The position numbers and the translations under genes are program-made. From Streptomyces sp. NBC_00224 (lineage in GTDB: Bacteria; Actinomycetota; Actinomycetes; Streptomycetales; Streptomycetaceae): a DNA stretch of 64,000 nucleotides. The notes below the pieces were generated by a model. The model saw only the letters and a program-made list of their open reading frames with translations. It was not told the DNA's origin and did no database searches. The stretch is taken from NCBI RefSeq assembly GCF_041435195.1, contig NZ_CP108106.1, forward strand, positions 4,312,501 through 4,376,500, in the 5' to 3' direction. Shown here one piece after another: positions 15,938-26,442 of this stretch; position 1 is the stretch's first letter, and the number at the start of each line of letters is the position of its first letter.

Positions 15938-16603
15938 CTACCCGCCACCCACCCCGTACCGCGCCAGGAACACATCCACCCCCGCCACCACCGACGCCTC
16001 CACCTCGTCGTGGGACGGCGCATACCCGGGGTCGAACGTCTTCGCCAGCTGCGGGATCGAGATCGTCGTCCCGACGAGCTGCTTCACCGCAAGATCGGGA
16101 TCCGGCACGGCCAGCTCGCCGCGCCGCGTGAGCTCGGTGAACGCCTCGACCAGCGGCGCGTTCATCGCCGCGTAGCTGCGCCGGAACCACAGCCGCCCCA
16201 GCTGCGGGAAGCGGTCGACCTCCCCGATCACCAGCCGCCGCAGCCGCACGATCCGGTCGTCGAGCTGGATCAGCGTCCATTCGAGCTGCACCTCGATCAG
16301 CGCCGAGCGCAGGTCGACGGCCCGGGTGAGCGCGGTGCCGTGCGGCTCCAGCTCCTCGTACGCCCCGTTCAGGACCGAGCCGATGACCGCGAGGAACAGC
16401 CGCTCCTTGCTGCCGAAGTGCTTGTACACCGTCGGCTTGGACACCCCCGCGCGCGAGGCGATCGCATCGACCGACACCGCGCTGTACCCCCCGGCCAGGA
16501 ACTCGGCCAGGGCCGCCTCCTCTATGGCCCGCCGCTTCACCTGGGAGACGCTCACGGCCTCCGGGATCACCGGGATTCCGTACGCGTCCACGTCCTCGCT
16601 CAT
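15938..16603 (-). CDS. TetR-family transcriptional regulator
   Basis: A 221-residue TetR regulator. The N-terminal HTH spans about residues 25-70 (AVSVDAIASRAGVSKPTVYK, HFGSKERLFLAVI) and the rest is helical and resembles the AefR-like TetR_C_7 domain. I chose ATG 16603 since GGAGG lies nine bases upstream; a GTG at 16630 is in frame. It is divergent from an FMN reductase gene and the gap between them holds two CTGAAC-type palindromes that differ from the CTGAC-N5-GTCAG sites seen elsewhere. I therefore infer that it controls itself and the reductase rather than the catabolic set. Confidence 0.87.
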   Translation of the reverse strand: MSEDVDAYGIPVIPEAVSVSQVKRRAIEEAALAEFLAGGYSAVSVDAIASRAGVSKPTVYKHFGSKERLFLAVIGSVLNGAYEELEPHGTALTRAVDLRSALIEVQLEWTLIQLDDRIVRLRRLVIGEVDRFPQLGRLWFRRSYAAMNAPLVEAFTELTRRGELAVPDPDLAVKQLVGTTISIPQLAKTFDPGYAPSHDEVEASVVAGVDVFLARYGVGGG

Positions 16604-16653
16604 CGCTCTCGCCTCCGTCGCCGCCTCCACCTGTCCGCCTCAGTATGCCCTGA

Positions 16654-16714
16654 CTGAACCGTTCAGAAGACTAAACCACACGGTGTAGTTGCATGAATGA
16701 ACTGAACGGTTTAG
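16654..16714. promoter_or_regulatory. Two CTGAAC-n-GTT(C/T)AG operators for the local TetR
   Basis: CTGAACCGTTCAG at 16654-16666 is a perfect 6-1-6 palindrome; CTGAACGGTTTAG at 16702-16714 is the same with one mismatch. A further CTAAACC at 16671 is the inverse of GGTTTAG at 16708. They fill the promoter space between the divergent TetR and FMN reductase genes. Confidence 0.7.
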
Positions 16715-16775
16715 TGTCATCACATCGCCGCAGGGGCAACACCCGCCTCGGGGCGCACACTTGGGAGGGAAACCA

Positions 16776-17348
16776 ATGAGCGACTTCAAGATCCTCGGCA
16801 TCTCGGGCAGCCTGCGCGCCGACTCGTACAACAGCGCCCTGCTGCGGGCCGCCCAGAAGTTCCAGCCCGGCGGCCTGGACATCGAGATCTACGAGGGCCT
16901 GCGCGACATCCCCCCGTACGACCTGGACCTGGACACTCCCGAGAACCGCCCGGCGGTCGTCGCCGACCTGCGCCGCCGCATCAACGAGGCCGACGGCGTG
17001 CTGATCGCGACGCCCGAGTTCAACTACTCGATCCCGGGCACGCTGAAGAACGCCATCGACTGGGTCAGCACCGACTGGACCAAGCAGGAGGGCCTGCCGC
17101 TGCGGCACAAGCCGATCGCGATCATGGGCGCGGCGCCGACCAACTTCGGCACCGTCCGCGCCCAGTTGGCGCTGCGTCAGGTGTTCGTCTGGACCGAGAG
17201 CGACATCGTGGTCAAGCCTGAGCTCCAGGTCTTCCGTGCGCACGAGCGGTTCGACGAGAACGCCAACCTGGTCGACGACATGACCGTGTCCCTGCTGCGC
17301 GACCTGCTGACCGCGCTCAAGGGCAAGGCGGAGAAGAACCGGGGGTGA
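16776..17348 (+). CDS. NADPH-dependent FMN reductase (flavodoxin-like fold)
   Basis: A 190-residue enzyme of the SsuE/ChrR/azoreductase group. The FMN phosphate loop SGSLRADSYNSALLRAA is near the start and the isoalloxazine-binding loop TPEFNYSIPGTLKNAIDW is at about residues 80-97. It reduces FMN or quinones with NAD(P)H in the cytoplasm. ATG 16776 follows GGGAGGG. It is divergent from the TetR gene at 15938 and shares a promoter region with two palindromic operators, so it is probably induced by the ligand of that TetR, perhaps a quinone or other electrophile (inference). Confidence 0.9.
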   Translation: MSDFKILGISGSLRADSYNSALLRAAQKFQPGGLDIEIYEGLRDIPPYDLDLDTPENRPAVVADLRRRINEADGVLIATPEFNYSIPGTLKNAIDWVSTDWTKQEGLPLRHKPIAIMGAAPTNFGTVRAQLALRQVFVWTESDIVVKPELQVFRAHERFDENANLVDDMTVSLLRDLLTALKGKAEKNRG

Positions 17349-17360
17349 CGCCGTCGGGCG

Positions 17361-17894
17361 TCAGCTCCACTCCATGACCCGCACCACGCGGCAGTCCTTC
17401 ACCTTGGCGATGCGCGACGGCAGCGCCATCGGCACCTTCACGCTCTCCGCCGCCCCCGCATCGAGGGTGACGAAGGCGGAGCCCGTGTCGACCGTCTCGT
17501 CGGCCGAGCCGAGGAAGGCGACCTCCAGACGGTAGCGGTGGCTGCCGCTCGCCAGCGGGTCGCCGGTGACCCGTACGGTCGCGGAAGTGACGGCCGGGCG
17601 CTTGCCCTTGGCGGGCGAGACACAGGTGACGACGGTCCCCGTGGCGGTGGCCGAGGGGGACGGTGTCGGGCTCGGGGTGTACGACCCGGAGCCGGAGCCC
17701 GAGCTGGAGCCGGACCCTCCGGTGCTGTCGTAGTCGTCGTCGTGGCGGTAGCCCGAACCGCCGTTGCTCTTGTGGGAGTTGGAGCAGCCGCCGCCACCGC
17801 CGCTGCTCTTGCCGTGGCCGTGCCCGGAGAACCCGGTCAGCGCCAGCACCACTCCGGCCAGTACGGCCGTGAACCTCATCCGTCGACGGAACAC
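17361..17894 (-). CDS. Secreted protein with Gly/Ser-rich linker, unknown function
   Basis: A 177-residue protein. GTG 17894 (after GGGGG) gives a signal peptide with an RRR n-region and hydrophobic core RFTAVLAGVVLALTGFSG. A low-complexity stretch rich in Gly, Ser, His and Asp follows (about residues 28-85, ending in Pro-Thr-Ser repeats). The C-terminal 90 residues hold two Cys (VVTCVSP and KDCRVVRV) and look like a small beta-sandwich. It resembles extracellular Streptomyces proteins of unknown role. Starts at ATG 17879 would lose the Arg cluster. It is convergent with the FMN reductase gene with a 12-base gap. Confidence 0.7.
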   Translation of the reverse strand: MFRRRMRFTAVLAGVVLALTGFSGHGHGKSSGGGGGCSNSHKSNGGSGYRHDDDYDSTGGSGSSSGSGSGSYTPSPTPSPSATATGTVVTCVSPAKGKRPAVTSATVRVTGDPLASGSHRYRLEVAFLGSADETVDTGSAFVTLDAGAAESVKVPMALPSRIAKVKDCRVVRVMEWS

Positions 17895-18525
17895 GTGCCC
17901 TACCCCCGTAATGAAGCCTGCCGAAGACCGCCGACACCGTAACAGGAGGGGCGGGTGGGGATTCGTCCTGCCCGGGGCGGAGTCCGGTGCGGAGTCCGGC
18001 GGTCCGTAGGGCCCGGTTCTTGGGTGATTCCGGGCGGAAACCGCGCGCATCACCCGTCTCGTCCCGGACAAATGGCTCGACCCGGGCTGCCTCGGCGGTG
18101 CGGGGCGGCGTCCGGGGCCCCGAAGGACTGCCACACGATCTCCTCGGCGTCCACGTCGTACTCCCACAGCCCCGCTGGCAAGGGGGCGGGGTGGGGGGTA
18201 GCGTCTTGAGCGAGAGCCGGGGTGGCTCTCTGTCCGGCGCGCCGCGCTTGTGCCCGGGCCCGTGTCGTCCCGCGCTCGTGAACGACGGCCGCCGTTCCAG
18301 CCCCTTCCGTGCAGGTGCGACGGCCGTCCCGGGGTGGGTTTCCCCCGGACCCCGTTCGTCTGCGGGTCATCTGTGGCTGGTCGCGCAGTTCCCCGCGCCC
18401 CTAAAAATGCCGCTACGCGGCATCCCCTGGGCGCCCCGGAGGGGCGCATCTCAGGGGCGCGGGGAACTGCGCGAGCAACCCCCACCGGGCCCGCAGAAAG
18501 GCACGCGGCCCCGGGCGAAGCCGAT
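17895..18525. other. 630-base non-coding region upstream of the secreted protein and downstream of afsK
   Basis: It holds the promoter of the secreted-protein gene, a small hairpin (GAGAGCC/GGCTCTC, 18212-18230) and a pair of dispersed repeats at 18375-18480. On the reverse strand, about 18060-18180, the phrase LWEYDVDAEEIVWQSFG looks protein-like but has no ribosome-binding site or believable start; it may be a gene remnant. I see no intact gene. Confidence 0.5.
18375..18480. repeat. Dispersed 27-bp repeat, inverted pair 2
   Basis: Copies at 18375-18401 and 18454-18480 face each other around a GC-rich spacer with its own GCGCCCC/GGGGCGC stem. The pair lies 45 bases beyond the stop codon of the leftward afsK gene and is a likely terminator. 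Confidence 0.8.
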
Positions 18526-20865
<2,340 letters not shown>

Positions 20866-21046
20866 TTGCCTGCCACCTCCCCGTACGGGCCTTAAGTATC
20901 AACGCGTCGCAACAAGGCCCCGTGCAGCGTCTCACGCGGCACCCCGATTCTTCCTGCCGGAGGCGCCCGGTGGCCAACCCAAGTACGGATCGGGATGTCT
21001 CATCCCGATCCGGACATCCCCCGCCCGGTCCGCAGGGAGGGGCGGG

Positions 21047-21823
21047 TCAGTCCTTCTGGAGGATCGCGAAGCTCGCCCCCTGGTCGTCGGTGAGGACGGC
21101 CATCCGTCCGTGGGCCATGTCGAACGGCGCGGTGGTGACCCGGCCACCCAGGTCGACACAGGCCGCGGCCGTGGCGTCGCAGTCCCCCACCGCGAAGTAC
21201 ACCAGGAAGTGGTCGGGCATCTCGGCGGGGAAGGTGTCCCCGATGAGGCCGCGGCCGCCGAAGGCCGTGTCGGGGCCGGGCTCGGAGCCCGCGGGCGACC
21301 AAGTGCGGAAGTCGTCGTCCGTGCCGTCCAGGTCCCGGCCCTCGAAGCCGAAGACCGCCTCGTAGAAGCGGTCGGCCTGGGCCGCGTCCCGGGTGTACAC
21401 CTCGGTCCAGCAGAAGGAGCCCGGCTCGCCGCTCTTCTCGAAGCCCGTGTGCCGAGCGGCCTGCCAGAGGCCGAAGACCGCGCCGCCGGGGTCGGCGGCG
21501 ACCGCCATCGTCCCGTACGGAGGAACCTCCATCGGGTCCGTCACCAGCTGGCCGCCCGCCGCCCTGATCCGCACGGCGAGGCCCGCGGCGTCGGGGGTCG
21601 CGAAGTAGACGCCCCAGGCGGTCGGCATCCGGCCGTCCCTCTTGGGGACGAGGGCGGCGACGCGCTTTCCTCCGCTGAAGGCGTTGGTGTAGTACCCGTA
21701 CCGCTCCTCGGCGTCGTCGTCGAAGGTCCAGCCCATCAGTGCGCCGTAGAACCGCTTGCCCGCCGCGAGGTCGGACAGCGTCGCGTCGGCCCAGCACGGC
21801 GCGCCTTCCGGAAATCCGCCCAT
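21047..21823 (-). CDS. Tandem VOC (glyoxalase/bleomycin-resistance fold) protein
   Basis: A 258-residue protein made of two vicinal-oxygen-chelate domains. The first begins PCWADATLSDLAAGKRFYGA and ends PGGAVFGLWQA; the second begins FCWTEVYTRDAAQADRFYEA and ends DDQGASFAILQKD. The pattern matches the hydroxylase-like VOC proteins common in actinobacteria. Metal ligands are poorly conserved and no substrate is known. It is next to afsK (same strand, about 180 bases apart) and divergent from the TetR at 22207. ATG 21823 follows AGGAAGGAA. Confidence 0.85.
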   Translation of the reverse strand: MGGFPEGAPCWADATLSDLAAGKRFYGALMGWTFDDDAEERYGYYTNAFSGGKRVAALVPKRDGRMPTAWGVYFATPDAAGLAVRIRAAGGQLVTDPMEVPPYGTMAVAADPGGAVFGLWQAARHTGFEKSGEPGSFCWTEVYTRDAAQADRFYEAVFGFEGRDLDGTDDDFRTWSPAGSEPGPDTAFGGRGLIGDTFPAEMPDHFLVYFAVGDCDATAAACVDLGGRVTTAPFDMAHGRMAVLTDDQGASFAILQKD

Positions 21824-22206
21824 GCGCCTGGTTCCTTCCTGGAGTGGCCCCGCCCGGGGTGCCGCTACGCGGTGAAGCTAACGGCCCCGGCCGCACCCCG
21901 CAGCGGCGTAAATCGAACAAATGATCCGCTTTGCCCCCACTGTAGACGCCCACGCCCTTTTGCCGCACGGGTTGTCCACAGACAGTGTCCACAGGCTGTT
22001 GATAACACCATTCGAGTGGCGGACGGGCGCTCGACATCCGGTCTATGCAGGGTCCGGGCCAGGTCCGGCGGCGGGGCCCGGCCGCCGGGCGGCACCGGGC
22101 CACGGGCGGGCCCCGCTCCCCGCCCGCGTCCCGCCGCCGTCAACCCTCGGCCCCCATTTGCAGTCGGCCGAATCGCGCTCCGATCACCCCTCGGTAAGCT
22201 GACGGC
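21824..22206. other. 383-base intergenic region with DnaA-box-like motifs
   Basis: A region between the divergent VOC and TetR genes. It is less GC-rich at 21905-22020. It holds TTGTCCACA (21972-21980) and GTGTCCACA (21985-21993), which fit the Streptomyces DnaA-box consensus. A rightward open frame from ATG 21921 exists but has no ribosome-binding site and drifts into Pro/Ala/Gly-rich sequence, so I do not call it. Confidence 0.5.
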
Positions 22207-22213
22207 ATGACAG
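22199..22213. promoter_or_regulatory. Degenerate copy of the CTGAC palindrome over the TetR start codon
   Basis: CTGACGGCATGACAG matches CTGAC-N5-GTCAG except for one base in the right half, and spans the ATG of the TetR gene (22207). The outer flanks (AG...GA) are weaker than in the 11 main sites. It may be chance, but the position would allow autoregulation. Confidence 0.3.
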
Positions 22214-22854
22214 GACAAGTACGCACCGTCGACGGCCGCGTGGCCGGCCGACGCGGCCAGGCGACGCGGCAGAAGCTGCTCGACTGCCTCAGCGAGATGC
22301 TCAGCTCCTCGCCGTACCGGGACGTAAAAGTCATCGACGTGGCCCGGAAGGCAGGCACTTCACCCGCGACCTTCTACCAGTATTTCCCCGACGTCGAGGG
22401 CGCCGTCCTGGAGATCGCGGAGGAAATGGCCAAGGAGGGCGCGGCGTTGACCGCCCTCGTCGAAGGCCGCTCCTGGGTCGGCAAGGCCGGCTGGCAGACC
22501 GCGGAGGAACTGGTCGAGGGATTCCTCGACTTCTGGCGCAAGAACGACGCGATCCTCCGTGTGGTGGACCTGGGCGCGGCCGAGGGCGACAAGCGGTTCT
22601 ACAAGATCCGCATGAAGATCCTCAACTCCGTGAACAACTCCCTTACGGACGCCGTCAAGGAGCTCCAGTCGAAGGGCAAGGTCGACAAGGACGTCAGCCC
22701 TGCGGCGATGGCGGGCTCGATCGTCGCGATGCTCGCGGCGGTCGCCTCGCACCAGAAGGGCTTCCAGACCTGGGGCGTCAAACAGGCCGAGCTGAAGCCG
22801 AACCTGGCGCTGCTCGTACATCTGGGCATCACCGGCAAGAAGCCTACGAAGTAG
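22207..22854 (+). CDS. TetR-family regulator, candidate regulator of the CoA-catabolic regulon
   Basis: A 215-residue TetR protein. The HTH is at about residues 15-62 (GQATRQKLLDCLSEMLSS, VIDVARKAGTSPATFYQYFP). The C-terminal part is all helical and ends LLVHLGITGKKPTK. It is the second TetR gene in the window. The first has its own private operators, which leaves this one as the better candidate for the 11 CTGAC palindromes, and a one-mismatch copy covers its start codon. From memory, a TetR gene sits at this place beside afsK in S. coelicolor, so it may be a core gene whose regulon was extended here. The ligand is unknown; an acyl-CoA would be usual. Confidence 0.88.
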   Translation: MTGQVRTVDGRVAGRRGQATRQKLLDCLSEMLSSSPYRDVKVIDVARKAGTSPATFYQYFPDVEGAVLEIAEEMAKEGAALTALVEGRSWVGKAGWQTAEELVEGFLDFWRKNDAILRVVDLGAAEGDKRFYKIRMKILNSVNNSLTDAVKELQSKGKVDKDVSPAAMAGSIVAMLAAVASHQKGFQTWGVKQAELKPNLALLVHLGITGKKPTK

Positions 22855-22964
22855 GCGAAGCAGACGGATCCGTCCGAGTACCGGCGTCCGTGCCGGTGTC
22901 CGTGCCGGGGCGAGCGCCCTCGCACTGACGCGGTGATTGTCGGGGCACGCGCCCTCAAGTCCTG

Positions 22965-23564
22965 TCACGCCGACGGCGGTTCACCGAGGTGAACCCCGTC
23001 GGCGTTCCCGTGCCCCGGCTCCGCCGCCTCCCCCGCATCCCTCCGCTCCAGCCGGAAGAGCCGTATCTCGCGCTCGACCCGGGCCTGGTACGCGGCGTAC
23101 GGGGGCCAGAACGCCAGCGCCGCCCGCCAGGCCGCCGCCCGCTCCTCCCCCGCGAGCAGCCGGGCCCGGACCGGCAGGTCCCGCCCCTTCCAGCTGATCT
23201 CGGCGTCCGGATGGGCCAGCAGATTGCCGGTCCAGGCGGGGTGGCCGGGGCGGCCGAAGTTGGACCCGACGAGCAGCCAGGTCCCGGCGTCCTCCGGCAT
23301 ACAGGCCAGCGGGGTCCGGCGCGCGAGCCCCGACTTGGCACCGCGCGCGGTGAGCACGACCCCGGGCAGCATCCGCGCGCTCGGCAGCACCCTGCCCCGG
23401 GTGAGCCGGTGCACGGCCCGGTCCAGGGCGGGGACGACGTGGGGGGCCACCTTCGCGAACGCGCGCGTGGAGGACACCTTCTGGACGAGGCGTACGGCGC
23501 GGGGGACGCGGGTCGGCTTGCCGGTGGGCCTACCGCTCGGCTTGCCGGTCGGTGTGGCGGTCAC
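22965..23564 (-). CDS. F420-dependent (DUF385/nitroreductase-type) split-barrel oxidoreductase
   Basis: A 199-residue protein of the deazaflavin-dependent nitroreductase family. The key region runs LPGVVLTARGAKSGLARRTP, LACMPEDAGTWLLVGSNFGR and PAWTGNLLAHPDAEI, as in Ddn-like F420H2-binding proteins. The first 20 residues are a Gly/Pro/Thr/Lys-rich tail. The GTG start overlaps the stop of the upstream acyl-CoA dehydrogenase gene (GTGA), so the two are cotranscribed and fall under operator copy 3. It may reduce an enone or unsaturated intermediate of the pathway, which is inference. Confidence 0.83.
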   Translation of the reverse strand: MTATPTGKPSGRPTGKPTRVPRAVRLVQKVSSTRAFAKVAPHVVPALDRAVHRLTRGRVLPSARMLPGVVLTARGAKSGLARRTPLACMPEDAGTWLLVGSNFGRPGHPAWTGNLLAHPDAEISWKGRDLPVRARLLAGEERAAAWRAALAFWPPYAAYQARVEREIRLFRLERRDAGEAAEPGHGNADGVHLGEPPSA

Positions 23565-24751
23565 CGGGTGACCGCCTGCGCGCGCGTGCCTGACGTACGG
23601 GACCGAAACAGCCCGGCCCCTTCGGCGGCCCAGGCCCGCAGCAGCGGTACGGGACCGAAGAGCAGCTCGTCGGAGGCGGACCGCTTGAAGTACAGGTGCG
23701 CCTCGTGCTCCCAGGTGAACCCGATGCCGCCGTGCAGCTGGATCGCCTCGGCGGCGGCGCTCCGCAGCGCCTCCAGGGCCTGCGCGAGGGCGAGCCCACC
23801 GGCGTCCGGGTCCCAGGCCGCGTAGTAGGCGGCGGAGCGGGCCGTCTGCACCTGTACGTAACGGTCCGCGAGGCGGTGCTTCACGGCCTGGAAGGACCCG
23901 ATGGGCCGCCCGAACTGCTCGCGCTCCTTCACGTACGCGACGGTCCGCTCCAGCACGTGCGCGCCGGCGCCGACGGCTTCGGCGGCGAGGGTGGCGGCGG
24001 CGGTGCGTCCGGTGGCGGCGAGGGCGGCGGTCGGGTCACCATCCCCCACCAACTCGCCACCCACCTCCCGGAGTTGCACCCTTCCCTGGGCGCGGGTCTC
24101 GTCGAGGGTGGTCTGCCGGGTCCGGCGCAGACCGTCGGCGTCTCCGCGTACGAGGAACAGCCGGACGCGGCTGCGGGTGAAGCCGCCGGTGTGGGCGGCG
24201 ACGAGGAGGAGGTCGGCGCGGTGGCCGTCGAGGACCTGGGCGGCCTCGCCGTACAGCCGCCACTCGCCGTCGACCTGCCGGGCCTGGATGCCCCCGGCGC
24301 GGCCACCGCCCGCCCAGGCGCCGTCGGCGTTGTCCCCGGTCAGACCGAGCGCCAGGGCGAGGGCGGCACCCGGGACGGCGAGGGTCGCGGTGAGCTCACC
24401 GCGCGCCAGTCGCGGCAGGTACGCGCGCTTCTGCGGCTCGGTCCCGAGGGCGAGGAGGAGGGGGGCGGCGAGGGCGGCGGTGGCGAGGAGCGGGGACGGC
24501 AGGAGGACGCGGCCGGTCTCCTCGCAGGCGAGGGCGAGCTCGGCGGGCCCGCAGCCGACCCCGCCGTACGCCTCGGGGACCGCGATCCCCGGGAGCCCCA
24601 TCTCCTTGGCGAGCTGCCGCCACAGGGCCTGGTCGCACCCCGGGGCGGCCCGTACGGCGGCCTTGACCTCGTCGGGGCCGCAGCGCTTGGTGAGCAGGGT
24701 GTGCAGGGTGCGGCGGATCTCGTGCTGCTCTGGGGTGAAGTCGGCGTCCAT
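23561..24751 (-). CDS. Acyl-CoA dehydrogenase family protein
   Basis: A 396-residue flavoprotein of the actinobacterial FadE type. The N-terminal helix domain begins MDADFTPEQHEIRRTLHTLL, the middle has GLPGIAVPEAYGGVG, and the C-terminal domain has YVKEREQFGRPIGSFQAVKH and AIQLHGGIGFTWEHEAHLYF. The middle beta domain is shortened and Ala/Gly-rich, so it may be a half of a heterotetrameric dehydrogenase as known for steroid side-chain FadE pairs. ATG 24751 follows GGAGGAAA. Operator copy 3 lies 42 bases upstream. The gene overlaps the F420-type reductase gene downstream. Confidence 0.88.
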   Translation of the reverse strand: MDADFTPEQHEIRRTLHTLLTKRCGPDEVKAAVRAAPGCDQALWRQLAKEMGLPGIAVPEAYGGVGCGPAELALACEETGRVLLPSPLLATAALAAPLLLALGTEPQKRAYLPRLARGELTATLAVPGAALALALGLTGDNADGAWAGGGRAGGIQARQVDGEWRLYGEAAQVLDGHRADLLLVAAHTGGFTRSRVRLFLVRGDADGLRRTRQTTLDETRAQGRVQLREVGGELVGDGDPTAALAATGRTAAATLAAEAVGAGAHVLERTVAYVKEREQFGRPIGSFQAVKHRLADRYVQVQTARSAAYYAAWDPDAGGLALAQALEALRSAAAEAIQLHGGIGFTWEHEAHLYFKRSASDELLFGPVPLLRAWAAEGAGLFRSRTSGTRAQAVTR

Positions 24752-24793
24752 GAGCGGCTTTCCTCCCGGGGGGGCGGGGTCGACGCGGCGAAT

Positions 24794-24808
24794 CTGACGG
24801 TACATCAG
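24794..24808. promoter_or_regulatory. Operator copy 3, CTGACGGTACATCAG
   Basis: One mismatch from the perfect palindrome, with flanks AT and TT. It is 42 bases upstream of the acyl-CoA dehydrogenase start. Confidence 0.7.
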
Positions 24809-24914
24809 TTTCCGCCGTCCCACCCCTTCCAGGCTCCGGCAGTCGTGGCCGCCGATGCCCAGCCAGGCGAAGTGATATACGGCGCCCCACACCCGAACCT
24901 GATGCGTGCCAAGT

Positions 24915-26096
24915 TCAAAGCTCGATGCCGGACATCTTCGAAAGCCTCAGCAGTCGCGGGTTGCTCCTTCGGTGCAGCGAACTGAGCACTCGGAACACCT
25001 CCCGCCCCATGGGGTGGATGCGCGCCATCTGGGGTGCGACGCGCCACGCGATCGTCAAGTTCTCCAAGGCGCCGTCACGGTCCCCGATGTCAAGCTGAGC
25101 TCTCGCCGCGTTGATGTGCGTGGGGGCAACCCGAGTCGGCGGCATGCCCGCCATGGCCTTTGAGATGTCATCAGTGAGCCCGAGTGCTTCCCGGGGCTTC
25201 CCAAGATCCACAAGGGTCGCGAACCGATGTGCAAATGTGTTCTGCGGGCCGACCGTCAGTCCGTAAGCCTCCAGCTCTCGCGACATGCCCTGGGACGTGG
25301 CGAGAGCGGACCTGATGTGGCGTTCTACCTCCCGCCTGGCTTCGGTCTTGTCCTTGAGCCTTCCCGCCAGGGTCATACCTCGAAGGTTCAGGATGCACAC
25401 AGCAACATCGCGGTCACTGCCACCCAGCGATCCTTGTGCCGCAGCGATCGCGCGCTCAACGACCGTTAGGCCCTGTTCGATGTCACCGAAGTTCAGGTAA
25501 GTACCTGCCCGGTCCCTAGCTGCAACAGCGGAGCCCAACGGGTTCGCCTGCTGTTCAGTTGCCCACCTCTGACGGGTGACAGCGAGCTCGGCCATGTCCA
25601 TCCACCTGTGCCGCGCTGCGATCCAATAGACGATGCTGTACGCCTCTGCAAGCATCATCCACGCCTCCGGCGTGTTTTCTCGGTGCGCGTGTGTCGTGGC
25701 GTCGCGGAGCAACCTGGGGAGGGCGTTCAGAAGCCCGGCGACGTCGACTTTCTTGCGGTGGGCCTCGGCTGTATGCAGGTCGACGGACAGCTTGCCTTCC
25801 GCAACCGGGGCGCTGCCAGGAAGGTCGTAGTCACGAAGCGCGGACCTCAGCGAGTCCAGGGACCGCCGATCCCCCTGACGGATGGCGGTCTTCCCCATCA
25901 CTTCAGCCATGGAGATACCCATGGCCTTGCCGATCGCCGTCGCCACGGCCGGGGTCAGAGCCCGGTCTCCGACTTCGATCTTGGAAAGAAGCGACTCCGA
26001 GATTCCCGCCCCGCGCGCGAGCTTCCTCTGAGACCAGCCACGGGATTTCCGCAGCACAGCAACGTTCTCACCTGGTGCAAGTTCGATCGTGCTCAT
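24915..26096 (-). CDS. XRE-family regulator with C-terminal TPR-like domain
   Basis: A 393-residue protein. Residues about 8-65 are an XRE HTH (NVAVLRKSRGWSQRKLARGA, GISESLLSKIEVGDRAL). The long remainder is helical with TPR-like signatures (AWMMLAEAYSIVYWIAARHR, INAARAQLDIGDRDGALENL). Such regulators sense peptides or protein partners in many bacteria. ATG 26096 is preceded by AGAGGAA. GC content is clearly lower than that of the flanks and codon choice is less extreme, which suggests recent acquisition. It is divergent from the small-protein/peptide/kinase genes at 26257-27896 and is their likely regulator. Confidence 0.8.
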   Translation of the reverse strand: MSTIELAPGENVAVLRKSRGWSQRKLARGAGISESLLSKIEVGDRALTPAVATAIGKAMGISMAEVMGKTAIRQGDRRSLDSLRSALRDYDLPGSAPVAEGKLSVDLHTAEAHRKKVDVAGLLNALPRLLRDATTHAHRENTPEAWMMLAEAYSIVYWIAARHRWMDMAELAVTRQRWATEQQANPLGSAVAARDRAGTYLNFGDIEQGLTVVERAIAAAQGSLGGSDRDVAVCILNLRGMTLAGRLKDKTEARREVERHIRSALATSQGMSRELEAYGLTVGPQNTFAHRFATLVDLGKPREALGLTDDISKAMAGMPPTRVAPTHINAARAQLDIGDRDGALENLTIAWRVAPQMARIHPMGREVFRVLSSLHRRSNPRLLRLSKMSGIEL

Positions 26097-26256
26097 GGGC
26101 TCAGTGTTCCTCTCCTCGGGATGAATTTCCACCGCCCTCGCCCGACCGGGTACCCCTGTGCAGCTTGTGCAAGAGATGTGCAAGTTCCCGACTCTGAACG
26201 GGGGTTAGCTACTAGCAACCCGATACATCAAAGCTGAGGGGGCGAGGGAGAACCCC

Positions 26257-26442
26257 ATGTACGCCATTCAGCCGCCGGCAATCACAGGAGTGAAGGAGTG
26301 CGCCCCGTGCACCGTGGTAGTAGCTCAACTGAGGCTCGCCCGACAGGACGGGAACGCGGCCCGAGAGATGGACGCCAGAGTTCAGCTCCGGAGACATCTG
26401 CGCGAAGCCCACGGGAAGACCATGGCGCTCTTTCTCCAGTGA
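26257..26442 (+). CDS. Small protein with CxxC motif, unknown function
   Basis: A 61-residue protein starting at ATG 26257 after AGGGAG. It begins MYAIQPPAITGVKECAPCTV and holds one CAPC motif, which could bind metal or form a disulphide, followed by a basic helical part. Its stop overlaps the GTG of the next gene (GTGA). It is the first gene of the lower-GC cassette opposite the XRE-TPR regulator. I do not recognise a family. Confidence 0.6.
   Translation: MYAIQPPAITGVKECAPCTVVVAQLRLARQDGNAAREMDARVQLRRHLREAHGKTMALFLQ

Noticed and set aside
21921..22202. 93-codon forward frame upstream of the TetR gene
   Set aside because: No ribosome-binding site, runs through DnaA-box-like motifs, and the second half is compositionally random Pro/Ala/Gly/Arg.
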